Below are positions 1 to 9,906 of a stretch of 64,000 bases of DNA, piece after piece. The number at the start of each line of letters is the position of its first letter. Positions within the stretch are counted from its first letter, which is position 1. A model generated the notes under the pieces. That model had not been told where the DNA came from. It ran no database searches and saw only the letters and a program-made list of their open reading frames with translations. Source of the stretch: Pseudogymnoascus destructans (Eukaryota > Ascomycota > Leotiomycetes > Thelebolales > Thelebolaceae); the NCBI RefSeq assembly GCF_001641265.1, contig NW_020167539.1:372001-436000 (forward strand), given 5' to 3'. Both the position numbers and the translations under genes were made by a program.

Positions 1-103
1 ACTCACCGAGTCGAGTAAAAGGTTCAGCTACTCACCCAGCTGAGTAACCCACTGAGCGAGTGAGCCGAGTATTGAGCGAGTAGTGCGCAGCCTAGCCGTA
101 ACA
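1..103 (+). repeat. LTR-A copy 1, right end only (cut by window edge)
   Basis: This is the end of an LTR of the family called LTR-A here. It finishes in AGCCGTAACA, like the complete copies at 6907-7285 and 57449-57844. Bases 1-94 are the reverse complement of 15611-15704, which lies inside LTR-A copy 3, so the middle of the LTR is inverted between the two copies. The left part is outside the window. Confidence 0.7.
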
Positions 104-250
104 TGTCAGTGGTGAGGTAGAGACTGAGCGCTGAGTGACCGCGCTAACGATCGAATACAAAGCTCCTCATAAGTTGACCTTAGGGCATATTTATAAAGGT
201 CTTGCCAAGATGAACCTGGACGAGGTTGTGGAGTAAGCAAGAATGAAAGT

Positions 251-1643
251 GTGGCAATTTGCTGTCGTCGTTTGGTGGCCGCTGTGATCATGCAACGCTT
301 CTCATATATGGTGAAGGCTGGGGTGGAATATGGCGAGATCTACACTGGTGAAGCAACGATATTCCTGCGCATTCCTGACGATCCCTTGACCGTGTACTAC
401 TCTCTATCTGTTCCAAAGGGAGATGTCGGGGCGTCCACTGGCTGGGACGAGCGTGGAAACGAGCCCAATCGATTGCATATGACCGCAGTTGGTCAGGCTG
501 TAGCATTTACTCTTCGCGCGCTTAAAACGCCTCCACGCAGTGCACAATGGATAAGGAAAGCTCTGCGTCAGCTCAAGACATGGAATGTCGTCGTTAAGGA
601 GGTCGGGCCACCGATCCAATTCCGACCTCGTAGGAAGAACATATACGTGGGAAGTTGTGCTTCGGTGACGTCTTCTTTCAGCAGCGATGATGACAACCAT
701 CATCCCGACACACCAAGTCGTCCTCAACGGCCTCCAAAAAGCGGAAACCCTATTACTTCCCCCAACCCACCATCACAATCTACCGAACGTGGTGGGACCA
801 AAGGTGGTGGGAAAAAGGGGGCTTCTAGCGAGACTCATCGGCAAAAGAACTTGGGTCGATTTTGTACGCCAAACTGCCTAATGGGTATGGTAGATGGGGG
901 AGAACTCGATTGGCAGTGTCCGAATGTCAAGGAACATGGAAAAGGTCATCATCAACTCGACCGTAATACATTCATGCGACATATTGTTGCGCAATCAGCT
1001 TGACTATTGTGTGGCAATGAACGTTCATGGAGCTTGAGGAGCTTTTTTCAAGGTCAAGTTACCTGGATTTGGGTACACCGTTGCCGCGAAAGGCACCGGG
1101 ATTGAGTGTGTTAAAGATCTGATGCACGAATCGACAATTTACCGTCGTCTCCTTCCTATTCAGGGGAAGTGCGTACCTGTGCACCTAGGAGAGACGAAAG
1201 TGGACAGTATATTATACTATGCAGGAGCCGTTCGTATTGTCTATATGATGTTTCTAAGCTTTGGAGGATTCCAATTACGATCGCCAATCCCACAAACTCT
1301 CGCTGACGACGCCATCTCCGGTCTGCATGCCATACATCAGCTGGGAGTATTGCAGGGTGATCCAGCAGCCCGGAACATTCTCGTCCACCCGGATCGGCCA
1401 GGAATTACCTGGATTGACTTTGAACGAGCCGAGTTCGTACGCCCACGAGCGGTACTCGGAACTCTATCTCCAAATCGGAAACGAAAGCTTGGCTGGTCTC
1501 ACGAAGAAGGGAAGTGTCAGAATGGAAAGAGCAGCAAGAAGATACCTGCATCAGACATAGGTCAAGCTAAGACGGAGCTGGCGAGATTGGTGGTGAAGCA
1601 GAGAGTAGTCATTTCTACAGATGCCAACCTCATTCGGCCCTGA
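251..1643 (+). pseudogene. Broken fungal protein-kinase-like gene
   Basis: Two reading frames together resemble a fungal family with an N-terminal region ending in a Cys-containing motif (GRFCTPNCLMG, about 867-900) and a C-terminal kinase-like domain. Kinase-like marks are a catalytic-loop equivalent, GVLQGDPAARNILV (about 1345-1386), and a DFG equivalent, DFERAEF. The frame is open from 251 (a GTG; no convincing start, 5' end missing) to 1003. One extra base at about 995 moves the reading to the frame of 1122-1643. In that second frame a TGA at 1035-1037 sits where family members I recall have Arg, consistent with CGA to TGA. So there is at least one frameshift and one nonsense change. The family assignment is from memory of related proteins. 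It is not expected to give an active kinase. Confidence 0.75.
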
Positions 1644-2042
1644 ACGCGTATCGGGAGCCGAAGAAGTCTATAGCTGGATGAACTCTCTCCGGAAGTCGTC
1701 ACTGATGAGCCTCGTCACCGACATTTCCATACGAGACAGTGCCAACTCAGCTCACGAGGTCAATAGACACAAATGAGTTCGACGCAGGAAGCCACCTCTC
1801 ATTCCACAATTTCGACGCCAATTCCGGATGTGAATAACGCGGCGAGATCCGGTGGATACTCGCCGGGCGGTGCTGTCATACTGGATGCAAGACTAGGGCA
1901 GACCCGAAGAGCTCGAAGACGTCGAAGTATGGGACAAGACCTGAGCCAGAAATGGAAGGACTGCTGGGCGAGTTTGTGCCTGTCGTGTAACAGCTCACGC
2001 ATTTCACGGTAGTGAAAAGGAAAGGAACACCCCAAGTACATG
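1644..2042. other. No gene seen
   Basis: About 400 bases between the kinase-like remnant and element P1. A short open frame at 1773-2012 has no recognisable motif and overlaps longer antisense frames, so I do not call it. Confidence 0.5.
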
Positions 2043-2044
2043 TA

Positions 2045-4127
2045 ATCGTCGTAACCAACTTTTCGCTTTGCTCAAGGTTGGAGAAGCGATCCGCGCGCAC
2101 GAGAAATGGAGGGGAAGCGAAGTACGCGCACGAGAAACGTGCGTCTGTTCACCGCTACTCTTCAACAAAACCATTTCCATAGCTGTACATAGTAATTTAT
2201 ATTGTAACCTGATGTAATTCATTTAATGGAAGGGACTCCTATATCAAATGCCCGTGAGTGGCTCGCAGAAAATCCTTCTGAGTCGAGGCGTGTTGCTAGT
2301 CGTATTTTCAAGGTCCCAGAATCAACTCTACGAGGAAGCATCAAGCGCCGTATTCAGAACCCACAGCAACGTAAAGGGGGGCAGAATAGGGTACTCTCTA
2401 CTGCTCAGGCAGAGGCCCTTAAGAAATGGATCCTCGAGCAATATTACCTAGGGCTTGGAGCCAATAGGAATATGCTATTTACTGCAGTCTGCCAGCTCCG
2501 GAGCCCATTACCTCCACCGTCACAGAGCTGGCTTACTAAATATATTCAGAATCAGCTTCCGGAATTCCATTTTATCACTACAAAGCCTATTGCACAGCAG
2601 CGTACGAAAGCCCAAGACGAATCTAAGATTATTGAATGGTTTGAAAAATACTTCCAATTTATATGGGATCGCAATATATTACCGGAGTCAATTTGGAATA
2701 TGGATGAAACGGGATTTAGGATTGGAATTCCTGGAGGTGAGAGAGTTATGGTACCACAGGCAGTAAAAGAACTCTATACTCCAAGCCCTGAGAATCGTAC
2801 GTCTATTACAGTTATGGAGACAGTATCTGCAACAGGAAGAGTAATTCCACCTGTACTTATTGTACCGGGTAAAATCCATATGGATTCTTGGTACCCAGAA
2901 AATCTTAAAGGCAAAGAACTGATATTACTCTCTGATACTGGCTATTTGAATAGCCAGCTTGCCTTACGGTGGCTAGAGCACTTTGCAGTGCATACAGCTC
3001 CATATGCAAATGGGAATCCCAGGGTTCTACTCCTTGATTCTCATATAAGCCATACGAGCGATGATTTCATCATTACAGCAGACAAATATAACATCATCGT
3101 TTTCGCCTTTCCCTCACACCTTACACACATTTTACAGCCATTAGATGTGGGAATATTCCAGCCATATAAGCACTGGCACCGAGAGGCTGTGCTCTATGCC
3201 ATACGGAATATGGACGTTACATACGACCTACCCTCATTTATGAGAGATCTCACCAAAATCCGGGAACAGACTTTTAAGGAGTCTACAATACTCTCAGCTT
3301 TCCGGAAAGCTGGAATCTGGCCAATAAGCTGTAATACAGCCCTCACGAAGCTACGTACATACTCGCAGCCTACTACCCAGCCTACAGAAGAGCCTACGCC
3401 TACCTTACCAATACGGCCTATTACCCCTAAACCCTCCACTTTTCGGGGGGTTGAAGAGGGGCTACAGCGCTGGAAAGACCGGGTTCCGGAGGCCTTTAGT
3501 AGCCCCTCACGTACGAGCTATACAAACTGGCTTACTGGGGCTGAAGAGGTTATGGTGGTAGGCCGGCTCCAAGAACTTGACCTATGGGTGGCTCGGCGGC
3601 AGGTGGAGGAGTCGAAGAAGCGGGCGAGCCGAAGCCGGGCCCGGCTTCAGAACGGAGGTGAGCTCGTAGCTGCCGAAGCCCACGAGCTTCGGGCCCAGAA
3701 AGCCGAGCTTCTAGCCCAGAAGCTCGCAGCCAAAGAAGCCCGGGAGGCTCGCCAGGCTAGAAACCAGGCCCAGAAGCAGCTCCACCAGGCTGGAATTAAG
3801 GCCCGGAAAGAAGAGCGTTTCCGGAAGAAGAGCCTGGCTACTCTTCAGGGATTAGGCCTCCCAATTCCTGATCCAGAAACCCTCGAAAGTGAGGGCGAAT
3901 ATGAGAATGGGAGTGGAAATGGGAGCGGGAATGGGAGTGATCATGGGAATGAGGAAATGATAATTTTTTAAAATGGTGAAATTTTGTACCTTTACATACA
4001 ATTTACTATAGGGAGGTACTTAGGACTACAATTTTTCTCGTGCGCGCACTTCGCTTCCCCTCCATTTCTCGTGCGCGCGGATCGCTTCCTCCAACCTTGA
4101 GCGAAGCGAAAAGTTGGTTACGACGAT
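2045..4127 (+). mobile_element. P1: complete Fot1/pogo DNA transposon
   Basis: A 2,083-bp element with inverted repeats of about 93 bp at 2045-2137 and 4034-4127, starting ATCGTCGTAACCAACT, and flanked by TA on both sides (2043-2044 and 4128-4129), the target duplication of the Tc1/mariner-pogo superfamily. Each inverted repeat holds two direct copies of CGCGCACGAGAAA, a likely pair of transposase sites. It encloses one uninterrupted transposase gene. The right flank continues into LTR-B sequence but the left flank does not, so DNA next to the left end was lost or rearranged after insertion. Confidence 0.93.
2226..3971 (+). CDS. Pogo/Fot1-type transposase (P1), intact, 581 aa
   Basis: Cut-and-paste transposase acting on the P1 ends in the nucleus. 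The N-terminus (about residues 10-60) looks like a psq/CENP-B-type helix-turn-helix. The DDE domain shows all three acidic residues: D160 in NMDETGF, D271 in LLLDSHISH and D307 in LQPLDVG, with the 35-residue spacing between the last two that is usual for pogo (DD35D). The C-terminus (about 440-560) is rich in Lys, Glu, Ala and Arg and is probably coiled coil, ending in a Gly/Asn/Ser tail. The ATG at 2226 is the first in frame after the 5' inverted repeat and the length fits Fot1-like proteins. No frameshift or internal stop is seen, so this copy may be active. Confidence 0.93.
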   Translation: MEGTPISNAREWLAENPSESRRVASRIFKVPESTLRGSIKRRIQNPQQRKGGQNRVLSTAQAEALKKWILEQYYLGLGANRNMLFTAVCQLRSPLPPPSQSWLTKYIQNQLPEFHFITTKPIAQQRTKAQDESKIIEWFEKYFQFIWDRNILPESIWNMDETGFRIGIPGGERVMVPQAVKELYTPSPENRTSITVMETVSATGRVIPPVLIVPGKIHMDSWYPENLKGKELILLSDTGYLNSQLALRWLEHFAVHTAPYANGNPRVLLLDSHISHTSDDFIITADKYNIIVFAFPSHLTHILQPLDVGIFQPYKHWHREAVLYAIRNMDVTYDLPSFMRDLTKIREQTFKESTILSAFRKAGIWPISCNTALTKLRTYSQPTTQPTEEPTPTLPIRPITPKPSTFRGVEEGLQRWKDRVPEAFSSPSRTSYTNWLTGAEEVMVVGRLQELDLWVARRQVEESKKRASRSRARLQNGGELVAAEAHELRAQKAELLAQKLAAKEAREARQARNQAQKQLHQAGIKARKEERFRKKSLATLQGLGLPIPDPETLESEGEYENGSGNGSGNGSDHGNEEMIIF

Positions 4128-4129
4128 TA

Positions 4130-4321
4130 TAGGAAGTGAAAAGGAGGTCCAAGGTCAGAGTACCTATAGATAAATTATGTCATAACTTAACCAATCTTGT
4201 GGGTAACTAAGGAGCGATGACGTGTAATGAATCATAGAGGGTTGTAGAAGCTTCTAGAGCTATCGTTCATGTTCCTAGGCCTCTAGTTGGTAGAGATATG
4301 CCATGTGGTAGTATTGGCCCA
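4130..4321 (-). repeat. LTR-B copy 3, 5' part of an LTR read on the minus strand
   Basis: Bases 4131-4243 match 15251-15345. On the minus strand the LTR appears to start TGGGCCAATACTACC at 4321, just after a purine tract (minus strand CCTTAAGGGGG, 4322-4333) that would be the polypurine tract of a retroelement lying at higher coordinates. P1 is inserted at a TA at the low-coordinate edge, and the rest of the LTR is absent beyond P1. The LTR-B start is inferred only from this copy. Confidence 0.55.
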
Positions 4322-4333
4322 CCCCCTTAAGGA

Positions 4334-4562
4334 GGAGATTTTCTTAATAACTTGTTCAATGAGTGTTCAAATGATATGCCGTGATGTATGTAGCATAAAC
4401 AGATGTAGTAGAAGAGTTTGCAGCAATCGTTGAGTAGTATTGCTTCTGTTGTTGGTGTGATAAGCCAAGATATGTATGGTGACTTGTAGGTTTGAGGAGG
4501 AGATTTCTAAGTTTGCTCTTGAGTTTGATAGCAAACTGAGTGCAACGAATGTCAGTATGACA
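4334..4562 (-). other. Possible 3' internal remnant of the LTR-B retroelement
   Basis: The minus strand is open for roughly 60 codons here and leads into the purine tract and LTR-B start at 4321. I see no recognisable reverse transcriptase, RNase H or integrase motif, so only the position suggests a retroelement tail. Confidence 0.3.
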
Positions 4563-4810
4563 ATTGACCCAATGGGGTCCCTCTCCCTCAGTGACGGAAG
4601 GTATCTGAGTCAGACAAGTTACGGTCACATGGTGAGAGTGAAGGCAGGTTAGCCGAGTCGGACCCGTTTCAGGTAGATTGACCCAACGGAGGTTCCTCTC
4701 TTCATCTTTTTTGTATCCTTCATAGTAGACCTATAGGATAGCATCCGTTTAGTCTCCGACTTGCACTCTCATATGCTATTACTGTGAGCTGGGTGCCCTG
4801 TGTCCTTACA
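4563..4810 (-). repeat. LTR-C fragment, minus strand
   Basis: Read on the minus strand from 4810, the sequence starts TGTAAGGACACAGGGC and matches 26064-26320 on the plus strand over about 250 bases. The two copies share the TG start but have unrelated outer flanks, which marks a true element end. The match stops at about 4563, so this copy is truncated. Confidence 0.65.
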
Positions 4811-5142
4811 CCACTAAGCTTTCACTCAGACAGGAAGTCTTGAACATCTCGAAGGGCATTTATGAGGCCCTTAACTCTAGAGAAGCAAAAATAGCTTCAG
4901 TATAGTAGCTACTGGATTGACTCACCTGGTAGGTGTCGACATGACACGACAGACTTTCATAACATGTTATCATACTCAGAGAATTGAGGAGCCATATCGA
5001 TTCTAAAGAGTCAATCAAGCAAGGACTCAAAGCATGGGACACACCAAGGAACTAAGCTTGGGACATGCCAAGGGTTCGCCAACCCGAATCCGTCAACACT
5101 AAAACCCAATCCTTGAAACCAGAACCAAATCCTGAACACTAA
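4811..5142. other. No gene seen
   Basis: Short antisense frames only, none with a recognisable motif. Confidence 0.4.
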
Positions 5143-5661
5143 AGCCAGCCAACCATTTCCCGTTTCCACGAAGCTGCTATCGTGATCGTAGACAGAGTAT
5201 GCAGCCATTCAAGAGGCCCAAGGCAGATTTCGGAATCGACCAACCGTTTCGCGCTCCAATGAAGCCGCTGCTGTGATCGAAGGCACAGCCTAGGATGCAT
5301 CTAAAAAAGGAAAATGTGACTGTTGGACTTGCATTCTAGGTTGAGGAAACCGCTTCGCGCCTTTCGGGTCACTGTTGGTTGCAGGGCTCCAGTGTCAGAC
5401 CAGAGGTTACGTAGACTCTGGGCCTCCAGATAGATTCCAGAGACGGTGAAGTAAAATCACCGAAGCCAGCCCGTTTCCACACAGCCATGGCCGTGATTGC
5501 AGACACAGGACGCGGCCTTTGGAGAGGCCCGAGGCAGATTTCGGAAATCGACCAACCGTTTCGCGTTTCCATAAAGTCGCGGTCATAATCACAGATGCAG
5601 GATGCGGCCTTTCGAGAGGCCCGAGGCAGATTTGGGGAATCGATTAACCATTTCGCGTTTT
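5143..5661. repeat. Degenerate tandem repeat, unit about 90-100 bp
   Basis: A unit containing GGCCCGAGGCAGATTTCGG, then CCAACCGTTTCGCGTTTCCA, then a GTGATYGCAGACACAG-like part occurs several times, clearest at about 5150-5215, 5210-5290, 5460-5530, 5530-5610 and 5615-5660. A unique stretch at about 5290-5455 interrupts the array. Copies differ by substitutions and small gaps, so the array is old. No coding role is visible. Confidence 0.6.
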
Positions 5662-5819
5662 TAAGCACTCTTGGGCCCTTCAATGGTCGCCAGAAGTGGA
5701 GAAGCGTGGCCTTGAGGCAGTGCAGGTAAAAGCAGCATTGGTCCTAGAGCGGGAACAGGGAAGCGGAAGGCTGGCATTTATAGGCTCTGTGCACAGGAGG
5801 TGGATCATTGTAAGTACAG

Positions 5820-7816
5820 TCAAACCACTGTTATAACGATGTATTCTGTCCAACATTTCACTATCATTATAACCAGTATATCGCTGTAACCAAAATAGAA
5901 TATATTATGTAATCCATACTGAACTAATGATGCCTGCTGAATGCCCTCAACTGCTGATTCCAACTGCTCTAGTGTCCGTAAATAATCAGAAGAAAGAGAT
6001 TCTTGGCTTTCAGCAAATCCAATCAATATATGAAGAGCTTGTTTAGCATCAGCCATTGAGTACATAGGCTGTGGAAGCTGATCATCATCTTCTTCATCAC
6101 TTTGAGTAGTCGGTAAACCTAAATGCTCTTGTAGCACTTCTTGTAAAACCTCATCTTCTCCTACATTCTGCTCATCCTCTCCATCGTCATCTTCGTCAAC
6201 AGGGTTAAGAAAATTTGCAACTGACATAGCGTCTTGTATATTTCCTGCTTCCATAGCCTTTTGATATAGCTCTGTAACTTCATGAGGCATAATTGGAGTA
6301 GGAAGTGAAATAGACGAAGAGACAAGTGTTGATTTGCGAAAGCAATTGTAGGTTGTAGTATTTGTAATTTCGTTATTCCAGCTTCGTAAGATCCAACGGA
6401 TTGCAAGGTGTAGATTCATTGACGATAGAGGATCTACATTTGAGTCGAAGGATTGTAAGATATATTGTAGCCAATGTCGCTGGTAGTAAGCTTTGAAATT
6501 CTGAATAATCCCTTGATCAAGAGGCTGGTAGCGACTTGTACTATTAGCAGGTAGCCAACATATTTGAATATTTGATGGAGGAGGACATAGCTCAATTGCA
6601 GTATAATGGGCAGAGAAGTTGTCCATTGTAAGAAGAACTTGTCGTGTTGTGCCAATATGCTGATAAAAAGCTTCAAGCCACTCTGTCATAATCGTTGTAT
6701 TCATCCAAGCTTTCTTATTCCACTGCCATTGCCCTCCCATTGTATGAACTGATACAAATCGCAAAGCGTGTGGTGTTTTAGCTTTGCCAATGAACCAGAC
6801 TGGAAATCGATCTGTGCCAGTTGCATTGACACAAAAGACAAGAGAGATCCAAGTCTTGTCTTTCTTTAAACCAGCATGATGTTGTGATGAGAGGCCTCAA
6901 GAGAGCTGTAACGCTGACTTCTAAACGATAGAAGACACAGAGGTTTCTTGCGTAAGGTTGACTTGACAGAGGAGGCAGGGGATTAGACACAAAGGCTTTC
7001 CAAGTAACACGTTACAGTATTGTAAAGAATACTATATGGAGTTGAGCACGAAGCTCCTATCTAAGGAAATACTATCTACTTATATAGTGGCGTCATGCCA
7101 AAGGGATATCCGTGGATAACATGGATAACATAATATCCATGATATCCAATGTTATCCATCACCTGATATTCCGTGGATCACTGTGGATAACATGGATAAC
7201 ATAATATCCATGATACCCGATGTTATCCATCACGTGAGGTTGCAGCCGTAAGTGCTAGCCATAGCACTAGCACTTAGCCGTAACAAGAGCATCATCCTCC
7301 AATAAAGGCCACTCTCGTCCATGTTGTAGATATCCTCCTCTTGATATTCCCCTGCCACAGTTTGTAAGGCTCTCATTTCCTCTTCTGTAGAAGCTGGGAT
7401 AGATAAGGCTTCTCTGTGTTGAACTTTTAATGATATCTTAAAGCGCTTCTTAAATCCCTCAAGCCATCCAATGCTGAACTCTGGGACTGGCTTGCCAGAG
7501 TGTTGTGGAAACTGGCGCCAGATATCTCTTGCCTTTGTTTGCAGAAGCTCTCCAGTTGCTGCCATGCAAATAGAACCTTCTCTAAGTCAGGCCAGAAGCC
7601 TTCTCAAAGTCGCACGCCTTGTGGTGTATTATTCTCGTCGAGGTGGGAGAAGCATAGACTTAAGGATTCAGAAACAGTTGACTGGCTAAGTTTGTGATTG
7701 TATTCGTGGAGGAACCATTCGATGCATTGCTTCTGTGTAAGCTTTGGGTGCTGTCGATGTGCCCATCGACGAAGGGCGCGCCTTTGTTCTAATGTAATAC
7801 TGTGCCTCTGGCTCAT
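5820..7816 (-). pseudogene. Broken pogo transposase of P2
   Basis: The gene starts at an ATG at 7814-7816 with a CENP-B-type helix-turn-helix region (SITLEQRRALRRWAHRQH). It is then scattered over frames at 7230-7565 (YNMDESGLYWRM, first catalytic Asp present), 6778-6906, and about 5820-6770 (LLTMDNFSAH and YQPLDQGII, second and third catalytic Asp). Solo LTR-A copy 2 interrupts it just after YWRM, and a separate frame change is needed near the same place even after mentally removing the LTR. The tail is acidic and leucine-rich, and the last frame runs into the inverted repeat. All three acidic residues survive but the frame does not, so it cannot make a full transposase. Confidence 0.88.
6907..7285 (+). 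repeat. LTR-A copy 2, solo LTR inside P2
   Basis: Starts TGTAACGCTGACTTC and ends CTTAGCCGTAACA. It is flanked by a perfect 5-bp target duplication AGAGC (6902-6906 and 7286-7290), the mark of an LTR-retrotransposon insertion reduced to one LTR. A TATA-like ACTTATATAGTGG lies at about 7078-7090. After it come two foldback blocks built from GGATAACAT and its complement ATGTTATCC (about 7105-7235). Confidence 0.9.
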
Positions 7817-7980
7817 GATCCTAAGAATACGTCACACTGGATATAACAATAATCGGGTGGAACTGTAACGATTATCGTAGTATCGTAAGTTGTGTGGAAA
7901 TAGAATTGGTTCCCAAAAATATATCGCTATACCAAAAATATCGTTCTATCCAGGATCGTTATAACAGGGGTTTGACTGTA

Positions 7981-8711
7981 TCGACCAAGGGAACAGAAGC
8001 AGCCCAATGCCAATGCCAATCCCCCCAATCGCTCAATTCAAGCTTGAACCCCCCTCCCCCACCCACCGCCGTCGCCGCCACCAGCGCACGCATGGTCTCC
8101 CCCCAAACCCTCCACGGGACCTGAAAGAAAGAGGAAACCGGCGTGAGGAGAGAGGGGCGGGCGGGGCTGGATGCACGGGGCGGGTCTGGAGGGTCCCACT
8201 GTAATGGGAAGGGGGGGGGGGGGGCAGATGGTGATGGGCGGTGGGAGATGGGCGAGGCGGCTTACTGAGTAAGTATCACGAACATCGGCCACTCTTCTCG
8301 TCCATCAAGAATCAATCTGCCATACGACGGCCCCGTTTTCGGTTCCGAGTTATGTATGCACTCGGAATCGAAAACGGGGAAATCGGCAACGGCAGAGGTC
8401 TAGGGAGGAAAGCTGGAAAGCCGCGAGAGTAGTTTTTAGAGGGTGTAGGCCGCCCCACGGCTTTTGATTTCGCCGGTCTAGAATCGGCTGGATTTGGAAT
8501 TTAGCCTCCCGCCCGGCGTTCGGCTTGGTGGGATGCATGCATGCTTATGTACATTACCCCACTCCAGCAGCACTCATCACACCCACAGCGAACTTTTTTT
8601 TTTTCTTTCTCTGGCGATCTGGTGTGTGGGCCAGGCCAGTACAGTAAAAGATCTTGGGTGGGTTGACAAGGCCAAGCAGGCACGTGCCTGATGCCATTTC
8701 CCCACTATGGA
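7981..8711. other. Intergenic, G-rich and C-rich runs, no gene called
   Basis: Contains a run of 14 G at 8211-8224 and a short near-palindrome at about 8335-8370 (TTTTCGGTTCCGAGT... ACTCGGAATCGAAAAC). Open frames on both strands are short and overlap one another. Confidence 0.4.
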
Positions 8712-8761
8712 TTGGGACTTTGGGACTTTGGGACTTTGGGACTTGGGACTTGGGACTTTGG
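8712..8761. repeat. Minisatellite of TGGGACT units
   Basis: Six to seven copies of a 7-8 bp unit, TGGGACT followed by one or two T, in direct tandem. Confidence 0.85.
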
Positions 8762-9287
8762 CTCCAGAGCCCAGAGCCCAGTACCCTAGTCCATGTACTA
8801 TACCTACACCACCCCACTAACAATACATGCTTCTCTGCCGGTTCCCTCTCCCAAGCTACTGTACTCTTAACTTAACCCCCTACGTCTGGTACCGCCCTCT
8901 CACATGATGCACACCTGATGCAACCAATGCTAAAAACAAAAAAACAGTCCCAGTCCATACCATCCATCCCTGTACTTCCAGGTACCGCCAAGTACCCAGC
9001 CCACACTTTCTTCCAACTTTTGCCCTCTACCACCCCTTTTACTCTCTCCCCTCCCCCTCTCCCCCTTCTCCCCCTTCTCCCCCTTCTCCCCCCCAAACTT
9101 CCTCTACCACGACAATACCTAACTCTACCTACAGTACCTACGGGGCTCTTGATGTAATGGTGTAATTCACAACACGCTCACCCAAGGGACTTCCTCCGTC
9201 GCCAGAACTCAGCCTGGGTTGCATGTACCTTTATCTGCGCAGGAGGGGTTGGAGGGGAAGTGCATACCTCACCACTTCCTTTCCTTC
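8762..9287 (+). promoter_or_regulatory. Pyrimidine-rich upstream region of glycerol kinase
   Basis: Contains a long CT tract at about 9033-9092 (CCCCTTCTCCC units). Such tracts are common upstream of transcription starts in filamentous fungi. No defined TATA box or factor site is clear to me, so the role is inferred from position. Confidence 0.3.
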
Positions 9288-9535
9288 TACTCTTAGTCCT
9301 ACTACTCTTACTACTCTTCTTACTCCTACTACTCTTATTACTCCTACTCCTACTACTCCTACTACTCTTACTCCTACTACTCTTACTCCTACTACTCTTA
9401 CTACTCCTCCTACTCTTACTACTACTACTACTCCTACTACTACTACTCCTACTACTACTACTACTCCTACTCCTCCCACTCCTCCCACTCCTCCCACTCC
9501 TCCCACTCCTCCCACTCCTCCCACTCCATCTCGCA
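9288..9535 (+). repeat. Trinucleotide-based simple repeat (CTACTC/CTCCCA)
   Basis: About 250 bases built from CTACTCTTACTCC, CTACTACTA and CTCCCACTC blocks. It keeps several frames open on both strands, which produces long artefactual ORFs. Confidence 0.9.
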
Positions 9536-9622
9536 CTAAGTGCACTACTCACACTACTCCTGCCCTGACTCGGACAATATCATCCGCCGCCCTTCTACTC
9601 CCCAGATCCCCTCGTCATCATC

Positions 9623-9694
9623 ATCCTCCTCCTCCTCCTCCTCCTCCTCCTCCTCCTCCTCCTCCTCCTCCTCCTCCTCCTCCTCCTCCTCCTC
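9623..9694 (+). repeat. (CTC)n microsatellite, about 23 units
   Basis: An uninterrupted CTC/CCT trinucleotide run about 280 bases upstream of the chosen glycerol kinase start. In the frame that leads into glycerol kinase it would code poly-Pro. Confidence 0.95.
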
Positions 9695-9906
9695 TCAAAC
9701 AACTCCTCCCTCACCAACTTCTCCACCATCTTCACTCTCTCTCCCCATCAGCAATCCTCAATCCGACCACGAGACTCTCACCTTCAGCTCTCCGAAATAC
9801 CAGGAACTCAGCGCCCAACTGGCACGTCGTTGCCACCCGCTCCAATCCCTCTCCACGTCGACAACCCCGATTCTCAACCACCCCCCTCCGCCAACGCCGC
9901 AACGCC

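Larger units (their letters stand above)
5817..7978 (-). mobile_element. P2: dead pogo element split by a solo LTR
   Basis: Ends are inverted copies of CAGTCAAACC(A/C)CTGTTATAACGAT at 5817 and 7978, flanked by TA at 5815-5816 and 7979-7980. The length is 2,162 bp including an inserted LTR-A (6907-7285). The transposase reads on the minus strand and is broken. A second copy of the same right end and gene start, in opposite orientation, is at 20520-20716. Confidence 0.9.

Noticed and set aside
9178..9568. Long open frames on both strands over the CTACTC and CTC repeats
   Set aside because: Trinucleotide repeats keep several frames open at once; the products are low-complexity.
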